The notes under the pieces: model-generated
What the model was told of the DNA's origin: nothing
The model's input: the letters and a program-made list of their open reading frames with translations, nothing else
Databases searched by the model: none
Source: Mastigias papua
Lineage: Eukaryota > Cnidaria > Scyphozoa > Rhizostomeae > Mastigiidae
Length of the DNA: 64,000 nt
Assembly: GCA_964019165.1 (NCBI GenBank)
Contig: OZ025281.1
Span: 12,397,888 to 12,461,887 of the forward strand
Direction: 5' to 3'
Program-made: the position numbers and the translations under genes
In this document: in pieces, positions 10,142-20,223 of the stretch
How positions within the stretch are numbered: position 1 is the stretch's first letter
Layout: every line of letters starts with the position of its first letter

Positions 10142-11106
10142 ATGGGTATATATGATGGACAACATCTTTTTCATGAAAATGCTGATGAATATCATAAAAG
10201 GATCAAATATTGATATGGCAAATAAGCATATAATTAATTTAAGTTCAACAGGACAATCATTAAAATCAGTAATTAATGTTGAATATATGATCAATTATAT
10301 GTATAATTTCTTGGCTGAGACATTGATCTGGGAATATTATACCACTTATGGAAAAGCATTTTATAAAGTTGATACGTCTAATCATACTGAAATTAATTAT
10401 AATGATAGTACAAGAAAAGTTAGTTTATTATATGATCAGTCATTATCTGGAGATAATAGTATTCAAACTGATAGTAATTTGCAACTTATTTTATGTAATA
10501 AATCAGACAGAATAAATAATAGATATTATTTACAATTTGACGGTACAAAAAGAATGATCAGTGATATTAATCTTAATAAACAAGGAAATAATCCTGATAT
10601 TGTGAATGTTTTTATAGTATACAGGATAAAAAGTTATAATGGGAGTTATTGGACTATTAATTCACTTTTCGGCCATGATAACAGTTCGTTTGATAAATTT
10701 ATTGAATTTTGGAAAAGAGACAAATGGATGTTCTGATTTGATTATTTCAGGTACTACTCCAACAGATCATATTGTAATTGGAATTAATAATGTAAATGGT
10801 AGATCACCTATTGCTAATCATCAATCAAATGCTTATCCAGGTGTTTTAAATCAGTTTGTTTGTTTATCCGTGCATTGGGATGTCCCCCAAGGAGTAAATG
10901 GCTCTACTGTATATTGTAATGGTAAATTATTGACAACATTTCAAGCACGTACAAGTCTAGGAGATAATAAATTGTGTTTTGGTAATTTGAATCCACAGGG
11001 TGTGACAGGGGCAGGGTTAGATGGTGATATAGCACTGTTTTTACTATATCGTAATAGAATGGATGAAAGAAGTATAAAATTACATCATAAAGTCTTTTGT
11101 TCTTGA
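10142..11106 (+). pseudogene. Fibre-like protein 1 with lectin-like C-terminal domain
   Basis: Starts at ATG 10142, 20 bp after the protease stop, with the tail MGIYDG that is also the N-terminus of the next gene. The first frame stops at 10211-10213; the protein continues in a second frame to about 10700 and in a third from there to TGA 11104-11106, about 320 codons in all. The C-terminal half (VNVFIVYRI..., SLFGHDN, then VYCNGKLLTTF and DGDIALFLLYRNRM) has the spacing of a concanavalin A/laminin-G-like jelly-roll domain, in which a 'new element' strand is followed by a G-D-I-x-L-F strand. A surface adhesin or receptor-binding spike is inferred from the shared tail and position; there is no shaft-like repeat region. 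Confidence 0.55.
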
Positions 11107-11145
11107 TATCAAATTACACATGATACAATTAATTTTTAAAAAACT

Positions 11146-11160
11146 TATAATATATAATAT
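11146..11160 (+). promoter_or_regulatory. TATA-like start-proximal motif (fibre 2)
   Basis: TATAATATATAATAT directly before ATG 11161; nearly identical to the motif before the penton gene. Confidence 0.45.
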
Positions 11161-13461
11161 ATGGGTATCTATGATGGTTTTACAAATCATGATGAAAAAA
11201 CAGAGAGTCAAATTGAATATTCAGATGATTTTTATATAATTTCTAATCTGTTGTATTTAAATAAAAATATCAAAATTCATTTAAATATGGATCAATATAC
11301 AAATAAATTCAAATTAGTTAATAATAAATTAGACATAGATCCTAATCAAATTTTTATAAATCCAAAGTCATTAGTAAAAACAGATTCATTAGGTAAGTTT
11401 ATTGGTTCTATAACGATATATAATGATAATAAACTAAAACTTAATTATTCTTCAGATTTTTATGAAAATTTCAATGGCTCAATTTTTTTAAACACAGGAA
11501 ATGGTATCGAACGTTCTTCTGATAATAAAATTTCAATTGCTCTAGGATTTGCAACAAAATTTGATAATGGAAAATTGAGTCTGGATACATCAGCATTAGT
11601 AAATAATACTTTAGGACCTATAACATTAGATCCTGATAAAAAACGATTTGAATTAAATTATAGTACAGATATGTTAAAAGATTCAAATGGTAAAATATGG
11701 TTAAATTTAAATAATAATGATTTTAAAAGAGAAAATAATGCTATATCATTAAAGTTAAATATTAATGATTTTAAAAGAGAATATGGTGTTATATCATTAA
11801 ATATTGATGATAGTATACAATATGATGTTAATACCAATAAATTATCATCTAATATTGATAAATATTTAACAACAAATGGTGATATTTATTTAGATGGTGG
11901 TAAAATGAAAATGAATATGAATAATTATGTTGTTGATAATGCAGGAACGATTATTATGGATCAGAATAACAAATTAACTGTAAATATTACAGATCAAACT
12001 GCAGGTCAGGTATATTTAGATAATAATATATTAAAATTAAGACTATCACCTCTTTATTTTTCTGATTCATCAGGTTATTTTTATCCAAAAATAAATTACG
12101 ATCATGCAGTTGATTGGCAAAATTATAGGTTAAATTTAAATATTGATTCTCCATTGTATTTTACTACAAATAAAAAATTAAGTTTATCATATAATCAATA
12201 TTTTAAACAAACAAATGATGGTAAATTAGATCTGGATTTAAATAAAATACAAACAGGGATAGTTAAACCAACAGGTACTGGTTTACAATTAAATAATGAT
12301 GGTACATTTTCATTAAATAATTCAATAACAAATTTATTAAATTTATCACCAATAAGTGGATTAAAAATTTCAGGTGGTGGTCAGTTAATTGTTAATGAGC
12401 ATACATTATCACGTAATATAATATGATTAAATTCCAATTCTCCTATAACACGAGATAATAATAATTTTTATGAGCTAAAATTAGATAGAAACAGTGTTGA
12501 TATTGATTTCAATAATGGTAATTTGAAAATTAAAGATGGATATGTAACAAATTTAATAAATGATACATATATTAAAAATCATATAAACTCTAATTATGTA
12601 AAATCCATAATTGATAAAAATTATATCAAAGATAACATTATAAATGAATCATGGTATCAAGATGTAAATATATGTAATGGTGAAGAATTGTTAAAGAAAT
12701 ATAGTCTTTGTCATATGAAATTAAATGACTTAAGTATGGTTGTTAAATATACAAAGAGAAGTAATAATATTACAACAGTATCTAAAATTGCAAATATAAA
12801 ATATAAAGACATTGATTATTTTGAGTGTTTTAATAACATTGTATTTCATTATAGACATTATAGTGGATTATTATTTAATAATAATGAACATGATAATCAT
12901 TTAATGTTAAATAATACTAATCAATATATATCATATGTTGAACATAATCCATCAATACCAACTAATCAAGCAGCAATTGTTTGGTTATATAATTTTTCTT
13001 TTGAAGTTATTAAAAAAGATGTGGATATTAATAGTACGTTGTGGGAATCCTCTGATGGAACATCATATGTTAAAATATTATATAACAATTCTGGTATTGT
13101 TTATAAATTTAACGAAAATGAAAATGACGTTATTATAAATACTACAACTTTATTGAATAAAAAAACAACTTTATTGTTAAGATTGATGTTTTCCTTTACA
13201 AATTTTATAAGTGTAATAATATTTTTAGATGGTAATAACATTAATGAAAGTGGTAGTATCAATGCTAAAACTATTTTTAATAATACATTTAAACAATGTT
13301 ATTTAGGAAATAATGTAAAAGAAGGAAGTAATGAATCATTTAATGGAAAAATGTATGATTTTTCATATCTATTTGGGGTAAAAGATAATCATTTTCATGA
13401 TATAAGTGAAAGTGATTCTTTAAAAATCCATCAGTGTTACAAATATATTCACAATATATAA
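11161..13461 (+). pseudogene. Fibre-like protein 2: tail, shaft repeats, lectin-like head
   Basis: One frame of 767 codons from ATG 11161 to TAA 13459-13461, broken only by an in-frame TGA at 12424-12426. The N-terminal MGIYDG tail equals that of fibre-like protein 1. Residues about 70-420 are a run of degenerate 20-28-residue units of the form G-x-I/V-x-L-D/N-x(5-8)-L-x-L, such as GPITLDPDKKRFELNYS, GDIYLDGGKMKMNM and GTIIMDQNNKLTVNI. This is the pattern of the triple beta-spiral shaft of adenovirus fibres. The last ~270 residues contain AAIVWLYNFSFEVI, TTLLLRLMFSF, and a FNGKMYDFSYLF strand, as in laminin-G/ConA-like domains. The architecture suggests a trimeric attachment fibre. If the TGA is real, only the shaft would be made. 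Confidence 0.65.
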
Positions 13462-13501
13462 TGGATTAAAATTTTACATTATTTTTTAATATATCCCCTT
13501 T

Positions 13502-13984
13502 TTAGTAATAATGTTTCAACATTTTCATTGTATTATTTAATATTATATTTTTACCAATATTAAAAAAATCAATATAAATCATTTTTATCGTGAATTTAAT
13601 ATTTAATTTTGTCATATTGTTTTTATTTTCAAATTCACGAATTTTATTTATAAAATTTAATATCATATATTTATGATTTTCTGATATTTTACAATTAAAT
13701 TTCTGATCATAATATTTTATTATATTATAAATATAAAATGTTTTGTTATATATTTGTCTTTGTTTACAATTAAATATATCTAAATATTTTAATATATTTT
13801 TATACTGCAATATTCTTGAACAATTATTAAAAATTATCATATTATCATATATATTCATTTTACCACCACAACAATAAAACTTATGTTTTGTTATTTTATA
13901 TTCTGGAGGTAAATATTTATTGCAATATAACCATATTGATATATGATTATTAATAAAAAATTTATGTATAATTTTACTGCACAT
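13502..13984 (-). CDS. Unidentified 160-residue protein on opposite strand
   Basis: An intact minus-strand frame, the only leftward gene in the middle of the Polinton, lying between the fibre gene and the ankyrin-like cluster. It is rich in Ile, Lys, Asn and Tyr. It has two adjacent cysteines followed by glycines (FYCCGGKMN, about residue 37-45) and several histidines, which might bind metal, and a predominantly helical second half. I considered a late-transcription-factor (VLTF3-like) relation because of the general layout but see no decisive motif. Its intact state among broken neighbours supports it being real. Confidence 0.5.
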   Translation of the reverse strand: MCSKIIHKFFINNHISIWLYCNKYLPPEYKITKHKFYCCGGKMNIYDNMIIFNNCSRILQYKNILKYLDIFNCKQRQIYNKTFYIYNIIKYYDQKFNCKISENHKYMILNFINKIREFENKNNMTKLNIKFTIKMIYIDFFNIGKNIILNNTMKMLKHYY

Positions 13985-14027
13985 ATTAATTTATATTCAT
14001 ATAAAAAATTTTCATGGATTATATATA

Positions 14028-14605
14028 ATGAAAAATGTTTTATTCAAAATAAAAGATAATTGTATGCATGACTTAGAGATGGTATGCAAAATTTACATGA
14101 AAATACATGTGCAAATGCATCTAAAAATGGTCAATTAGATTTTTTAAAATATCTTCATGAAATTGAATGTCGATGGGATGAAGATACTTGTTTTTATGCA
14201 TCTAAAAATGGTTATTTAGAATGTTTAAAATATGCTCATGAAAATGGTTGCCCGTGGAATGAATATACATGTTATTCTGCATCTGAAAATGGCTATTTAG
14301 AATGTTTAAAATATGCTCATGAAAATGGTTGTCCATGGGATGAACATGTAACTAGTGGTGCAGCTTATAATGGAAATATTGAATGTTTAAAATATGCTCA
14401 TGAAAATGGTTGTAAATGGAGTAAATTAACAACTGCAGCTTCTGCATCTAATGGACATTTAGAATATTTAAAATATGCTCATGAAAATGGGTGTCCTTGG
14501 GATATTTCAACATATAAATTTGCATATAAAAATAGAAATTATAAATGTTTAATATATGCATTATATAATCTTTGTCCAATATATAAAAATTATATTATTA
14601 TATAA
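14028..14605 (+). pseudogene. Ankyrin-like CPW-repeat protein 1
   Basis: Begins at ATG 14028 behind an ATATATA tract; a frameshift near 14080 separates the short N-terminus from the repeat frame that runs to 14605. It has five to six copies of a 27-residue unit with the core CLKYAHENGCPW, followed by a variable TC-x-x-A-x-x-NG. Such units are relatives of ankyrin repeats found mainly in giant viruses and some protists and algae; they form a helical solenoid for protein binding. First of four adjacent genes of this kind. The last unit degenerates (CLIYALYNLCPI). Confidence 0.75.
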
Positions 14606-14677
14606 AAAATTATTTTACTATATAAAAGTTATTTTTACTATATAAAAAATTATTTTATATAATATATATATATATAG

Positions 14678-15892
14678 ATGTATTCGTTGTTCAATTTATC
14701 CTTAAGATCATTAGCAAAAAATCAATATTTTAATCAAGATTATCATCACATATATAATTATTTTAAAAATAAATATGATATTCAATTTTGTTGTATTATA
14801 GGAAATAGTTATATAGCATCCGAGAATGGTCATTTACAATGTTTAAAATATGCCCATGAAAAAAATTGTTCATGGGATGAAATTACATGTACATATGCTG
14901 CTAAAAATGGATATATAGAATGTTTAAAATATGCTCATGAAAATGGTTGTCCATGGGATGAAGAAACATGTTATTATGCATCTATGAACGGTCATTTAGA
15001 ATGTTTAAAATATGCTCATGAAAATGGTTGTCCATGGAATGTATTGACATGCTCATATGCAGCTAAAAATGGTCATTTAGAATGTTTAAAATATGCTAAC
15101 AAAAATGGTTGTCCATGGGATGAATATACATGTACAGAAGCAGCAAAAAATGGACATTTAGAATGTTTAAAATATGCTCATGAAAATGATTGTGAATGGG
15201 ATGAATTTACATGTGCATATGCTGCCGCGAAAGGTCAGATAGATTGTTTAAAATATGCTCACGTAAATGGTTGTCCATGGAATAATTTCACATGTAAAAA
15301 TGCAGCTGAAAATAGACATTTAGAATGTTTAAAATACGCTCATGACAATGATTGTGAATGTGATGAATATACATGTAGATATGCAGCTGAAAATGGTAAA
15401 TTTAGATTGTTTAAAATATTCTCATGAAAATGGTTGTCCATGGGATAAATATACATGTGAATATGCAGCTGAATGTGGACAATTAGAATGTTTAATATAT
15501 GCTCATGAAAATGGTTGTCCATGGGATGAAGATACATGTGGATATGCAGCTGAATATAATCATTTAGAATGTTTAAAATATGCTCATAAAAATGGTTGCC
15601 CATGGGATGAAGAAACATGTTTTTATGCAGCAAAAATGGACATTTAGAATGTTTAAAATATGCTTATGAAAATGGATGTCCGTGGGATGACTTGACATGT
15701 GAATATGCAGCTGAATGTGGACATTTAGAATGTTTAAAATATGCTCATGAAAATGGTTGTCCATGGGATGAAGATACATGTCAATATGCATATGAAAATG
15801 AGAATTACTATTGTTTAAAATATGCTTTTGAAAATGGTTGTGAATGTGATAAGATGTATGTCAAGTATTTAGATCATATAAAAATGATATAA
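14678..15892 (+). pseudogene. Ankyrin-like CPW-repeat protein 2
   Basis: Starts at ATG 14678 right after a long TATATA tract. A ~45-residue unique N-terminus (FNLSLRSLAKN region) with hydrophobic and aromatic residues is followed by about 13 repeats of the 27-residue CLKYAHENGCPW unit. Frameshifts near 15410 and 15635, the second in a run of A, break the frame. The last repeat switches to CECDKMYVKYLDHI, a C-terminal cap that recurs in protein 3. The minus-strand frames listed over this area are shadows of the repeat. Confidence 0.78.
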
Positions 15893-16005
15893 AAAATTAT
15901 ATAAAAAATATTATAAACAATATTATAAAAAATGTTATAAAAAAATTTTATAAAAATTTTATGAATAATTTTATGTGAAAATATAAAATTATTGTCTATA
16001 TATAA
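15893..16005. other. AT-rich intergenic spacer
   Basis: A/T-only style spacer with repeated ATAAAAAAT-like units between two repeat genes; no gene seen. Confidence 0.6.
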
Positions 16006-16753
16006 ATGGATTTATGTAAATGTTTTGTTCAGAGTGAAAAAAACTTTTTAAAATATATAAAATATAATCATGAAAATTTATGTTCATATGCATCTAAAAA
16101 TGGTTATTTGGATTGTTAAATATATGCTCATGAAAATGGTTATCCATGGAATAAAGATACATGTACTTTTGCAGCTGAAAATGGGCAGTTAGAATGTTTA
16201 AAATATGCTCATGAAAATGGTTGCTCATGGGATGAATTAACATGTGCATTTGCTGCTAAAAATGGGCAGTTAGATTGTTTAATATATCTTCATGAAAATG
16301 GTTGCCCATGGAATGATGATACATGTGCAAGAGCATCTGATAATGGTCATTTAGATTGTTTAAAATACGCTCATGATAATGGTTGTCCATGGGGTGAATG
16401 GACATGTAGGCATGCCGCTGAAAATGGAGATTTAGAATGTTTAAAATATGCTCATGAGAATGGTTGTCCATGGAATGAAGATACATTTACTTTTGCAGCT
16501 GAAAATGGACGGTTAGAATGTTTAAAATATGCTCATGAAAATGGTTGTCCATGGGATAAAAAGGTGTCATAATGTATCTAGAAAGGGGCATTTTGAATGT
16601 TTAAAATATGCTCATGAAAATGGTTGTCCATGGGATGAATGGACATGTAGACAAGCATTTCAAAATAAACATTTAGATTGTTTAAAATATTGTATTGTAA
16701 ATAATTGTGAATGTGGTTTTATGTATGATATATATTTAGATAAAATATTATAA
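16006..16753 (+). pseudogene. Ankyrin-like CPW-repeat protein 3
   Basis: Starts at ATG 16006 (MDLCKCF). In-frame TAA at 16117-16119 in the second repeat, and a frameshift near 16575. There are about eight copies of the 27-residue unit and a C-terminal cap CECGFMYDIYLDKIL that parallels the cap of protein 2. The intact sequence on both sides of the stop stays in one frame, so this break is a substitution and not an indel. Confidence 0.75.
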
Positions 16754-16833
16754 AATAATAAAATATAGAAATATTTAAAATATATAAAAAAATTTTTACT
16801 ATATAAAAATTATTTTATAAACTATATATATAG

Positions 16834-17641
16834 ATGATAGATTTTCAATCATTTCTTTTTAAAAAACCATATTATAAAAATCAAATTATGAAAAATCATA
16901 TAATAGACAAATAAATTTTAAAAAATTGGATATATGTGATTTAGTACGTGAATTAAAAAAAGGTGATTTAGATTTTTAAAATCTGTTCATGAAAATATAT
17001 GTGAATTTGCAGCATCAAAATAGTTGTCAATGGAATGAAGAAAATTGTGATTTAAAATGTTTAAAATTTTATAATGAACATATATGTAAATTTGCATCAA
17101 GAAATGGTGATTTAGAATGTTTAAAGTATGCTCATGAAAATGGTTGTCCATGGAATGAAGATACATGTTCTTTTGCAGCTAAAAATGGACATTTAGAATG
17201 TTTAAAATATGCTCATGAAAATGGTTGTCCATGGAATGAAGATACATGTTCTTTTGCAGCTAAAAATGGACATTTAGAATGTTTAAAATATGCTCATGAA
17301 AATGGTTGCCCATGGAATGAAATAACATGTTCAATAGCATCTGATAATGGACATTTAGAATGTTTAAAATATGCTCATGAAAATGGTTGTCCATGGGATA
17401 AATTTACATGTTCAGATGCAGCTGCAATGGACATTTAGAATGTTTAAAATATGCTCATGAAAATGGTTGTCCATGGAGTGAATGGACATGTACATCTGCA
17501 TCAATGTATGGACATTTAAATTGTTTAAAATATGCTCATGAAAATGGATGTGAATGGGGAAAACATACACGAGAATTTGCATATGAAAAAGGACATATGA
17601 GTTGTTTTAAATATGCTCTTGTTAATGGTTGTCCATATTAA
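16834..17641 (+). pseudogene. Ankyrin-like CPW-repeat protein 4
   Basis: Starts at ATG 16834 behind TATATATAG. The N-terminal 150 bp has several breaks (for example TAA at 16912); the repeat frame is open from about 17050 to 17438 and in another frame from 17408 to 17641. Around 17107-17285 adjacent 81 bp units are nearly identical at the DNA level (the unit ending TCSFAAKNG occurs twice), which indicates recent tandem duplication or gene conversion. Confidence 0.75.
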
Positions 17642-17710
17642 ATATTTGTTCTATTAATGAAATAATTTCAAATTTTTATTATATTTATTTATATTATAGG
17701 TTTTTTAAAA

Positions 17711-17727
17711 TTATAATATACAATATA
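17711..17727 (+). promoter_or_regulatory. TATA-like start-proximal motif
   Basis: TTATAATATACAATATA directly before ATG 17728. Confidence 0.45.
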
Positions 17728-19159
17728 ATGACTATTTCATATTGTGTTAAATGTAGAAAAATGACTGATTCAAATAATGAAAAAATCATTACATTAAGTA
17801 ATGGTCGTAAAACATTATTTTCAAAATGTAATATATGTGGGGTAAAAAAATATAAATTTCTAAAAAATGATAAAATAGGTGATTCTGTGGATATTCATAA
17901 ATTAATAGGAAAATTACCATATAAACCAAAAAATGGTTTTACTCCCGGAAAATATAAATATATGGGGCCTTATAATGATTTAAAAAATCAATTAGAATAT
18001 AATAGTGATGGTGAAATTACTAAATATCATGTAATTCCATACAATAAGGTTGATGAAATCAGTGCTAAACATGATGTATGCTGTTCTATTGGTAATAATA
18101 AACATGAATGTGATAGAAAAATGGTGAATGAGCTTGATAATCTAAAATATTCTGATATGACAAAATGGGGACAATTAGCACGTTTTTTAATAGATAAAAC
18201 AGAGAAATTAGGAATGGCTTTAAACTAAAACAGCCGTCTAGTGATTGGAAACAAAACTTAGCTAATGAATTACATAAACCTATAAAACGAAGATTTCCTA
18301 GACGGCGTGTTATTGTTAATAATAGTGATGATATATTTGCGGTTGATTTGGTTGATATGAAAAAATATAGTAAATACAATCAAGGATATAAGTATTTCTT
18401 AATGGTAATTGATTGCTTTTCTAAATATAGTTGGATAAAAGCATTAAAAGATAAGACAGGTATAAGTATAACAAAAGCATTCAAAGAAATTATTAATAAA
18501 GATAAAAGAGTACCAAACTTTGTATGGGGTGATAAAGGAACTGAATTTTATAATAAAACTTTTCTTGATTTTTTGGATAAAAAAATATTAAATTATATTC
18601 TACAGAAAATGAGGAAAAATAGTAGTATTGTTGAAAGATGGAATGGAACGATTAAAAATATGATGTGGAAAGAATTTACAAAAAATAGTAATAAAATATA
18701 TATAAATATTTTACCAAAAATGTTAAAAAAATATAATAATAAAAAGCACAGATCAATAAAGATGACACCAAAACAAGCATCAAATCCTAAAAATATAGAA
18801 AAAGTATATTATAATTTATACGGTAAAGAATTTCATGATGATATTGCAAAATACAAAATAGGAGATATAGTAAGAAAAACATTTGATAAAGGATATAATC
18901 CTAATTGGACTGAAGAGCAATTTAAACTATCAAAAATTCAATACACAAATCCTATTACATACAAATTAATTGATTTTAATAATTAAGAAATTAAAGGATC
19001 ATTTTATGAAGAGGAATTGCAATTATCAAAACAATATACACATAGAATAGAAAAAATCATAAAAAAGATTATAAGAAAAAACAGGCTTTGGTAAAATGGT
19101 TAGGATATAATAATGATTTTAATAGTTGGGTTCCTTTAAATCAAATAAAAAATTTATAG
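17728..19159 (+). pseudogene. Zinc ribbon - phospholipase A2 - integrase - chromodomain
   Basis: The frame 17728-18228 encodes 166 residues. Cys6, Cys9, Cys34 and Cys37 form a small zinc ribbon (DUF5679-like). Then comes a parvovirus-type phospholipase A2 with calcium loop YMGPYN (about 78-83) and the catalytic pair His115-Asp116 in AKHDVCC; the tyrosine usual after HDxx is a cysteine here. A frameshift near 18230 separates it from a retroviral-type integrase: Asp in AVDLVDM, Asp in WGDKGTEF, Glu in SSIVERW about 34 residues later. A TAA at 18984-18986 and another shift near 19064 precede a chromodomain-like end (VKWLGYNNDFNSWVPL). Upstream of the first Asp the integrase frame stays open to the PLA2 frame, so one fused gene is likely. 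Confidence 0.82.
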
Positions 19160-19190
19160 TTAAAAAAATAATATATAGTATTATAATAAT

Positions 19191-19388
19191 ATGGATATTA
19201 TTAAAAAAAAGTTAGACCTAAAGTTTTTAATTTTGATGATATAAAAGATAAAAAATATAGAACATTATATATGTTAAACAAAGAATGTTTATTGTGATAA
19301 ATGTAATAATGACAAGAAGTATACAATGGCTGGAAAAACACTACATTGTAGAACTACAAAGCATATAAAAAATTTATAAAAATTCATA
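19191..19388 (+). pseudogene. Small C2H2-like zinc-finger protein, broken by Penelope insertion
   Basis: ATG 19191 follows an AT-rich TATA-like tract. Translation in more than one frame gives VFNFDDIKDKKYRTLYMLN and then a Cys-x2-Cys ... His-Cys ... Lys-His finger (CDKCNND, then LHCRTTKH). At least two frameshifts lie in about 190 bp, and the Penelope fragment is inserted at 19389. Function unknown; a nucleic-acid-binding role is only suggested by the finger. Confidence 0.45.
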
Positions 19389-20130
19389 CTATAGCACGAA
19401 AAAGCGGAAACATTCTTTTGGCATACTGAAAGCTTTTTTCGTCCGACACTCGTCAGAGTATGAAACGTCGGATAACGACCGAAAGGTGAACCGAAATATA
19501 TAGCCAGATGCGGGTGCACGTGATATGATGAATAATGCGTCTATTTGGCCCTATGATTGGCCAATTAGCACCTATTCACCATTGTTTACTTGAAGAGTCC
19601 AAGTGAAAAAACGAACTTTTTTGTTTACACAAGACTGGGTTTTGAGTCTTGATGTAAACCGATGTCAAAACACCTAAATGAAAGGACGATCTTGCTTGCC
19701 CAATGATCCGAAAATTATCGTCTGTATATGTTTTGGCGCATTCTGGATTTGTTAGAAGATGTTGTCCTATGGCCGAATCACTTTTCATTTTAGAATTAGA
19801 GTTTTTACACGTACGAGGCGGCTGTTCTCTTGTTGTAGTGTTTTTCGTCCTGATGCTCGTGGGTACATGTTGTTTTATTCTATCTGCTAACCTCTGCGTA
19901 GTGCGCCCTACGTACCGAGCTTCACATCGGCACGAAAATTCGTAAACTACACAACTTTTTTGGGTGGTAGGAACGCTATCTTTTTTAGCAGATGGTAGCA
20001 TGACCCTCGTATTATAAACCGCACGGGGCTTCACAGCATAGAAACAAGATGTAATGGCTTTATTGATTTGGTTTTCAAATTTAGATGAAACATTTCCAAT
20101 CCAGGGCAATTTCAGGTAAACCGGTGAAAA
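19389..20130 (-). mobile_element. 5'-truncated Penelope-like element inside the Polinton
   Basis: A 742 bp insertion of clearly higher GC than the surrounding Polinton. It is flanked by the 10 bp duplication AAAATTCATA (19379-19388 and 20131-20140). It holds the C-terminal end of a Penelope RT/endonuclease frame and the terminal ~150 bp that recurs at 60129-60264 and at about 62640-62770. Confidence 0.9.
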
Positions 20131-20139
20131 AAAATTCAT
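19576..20139 (-). pseudogene. Penelope GIY-YIG endonuclease C-terminal fragment
   Basis: A 187-residue open frame. The GIY-YIG nuclease start is VYEFSCRCEARYVGRT, followed by the Arg/His-containing helix RLADRIKQHV and an ECAKTYTDDNFRII segment. In Penelope-like elements this nuclease follows the RT and nicks target DNA. The RT is missing because the element is 5' truncated. It is about 75-80 % similar by eye to the copy at 62055-62618. Confidence 0.85.
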
Positions 20140-20223
20140 ACATTCAAACGATCTATCAATTAGATCATTTGAATAATTATTTAATTTTTTTAACTTTTTA
20201 TAAAAAATATATAGAAATATTAT

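Noticed and set aside
15340..15791. Minus-strand open frames with repeated HPMDNHFHEHILNIL units
   Set aside because: They are the antisense reading of the plus-strand CPW repeats, whose codon pattern keeps the opposite frame open.
14084..17641. CRISPR-like or satellite array with 81 bp period
   Set aside because: The periodicity is exactly 27 codons, variation is mostly coding-compatible, and there is no repeat/spacer structure.
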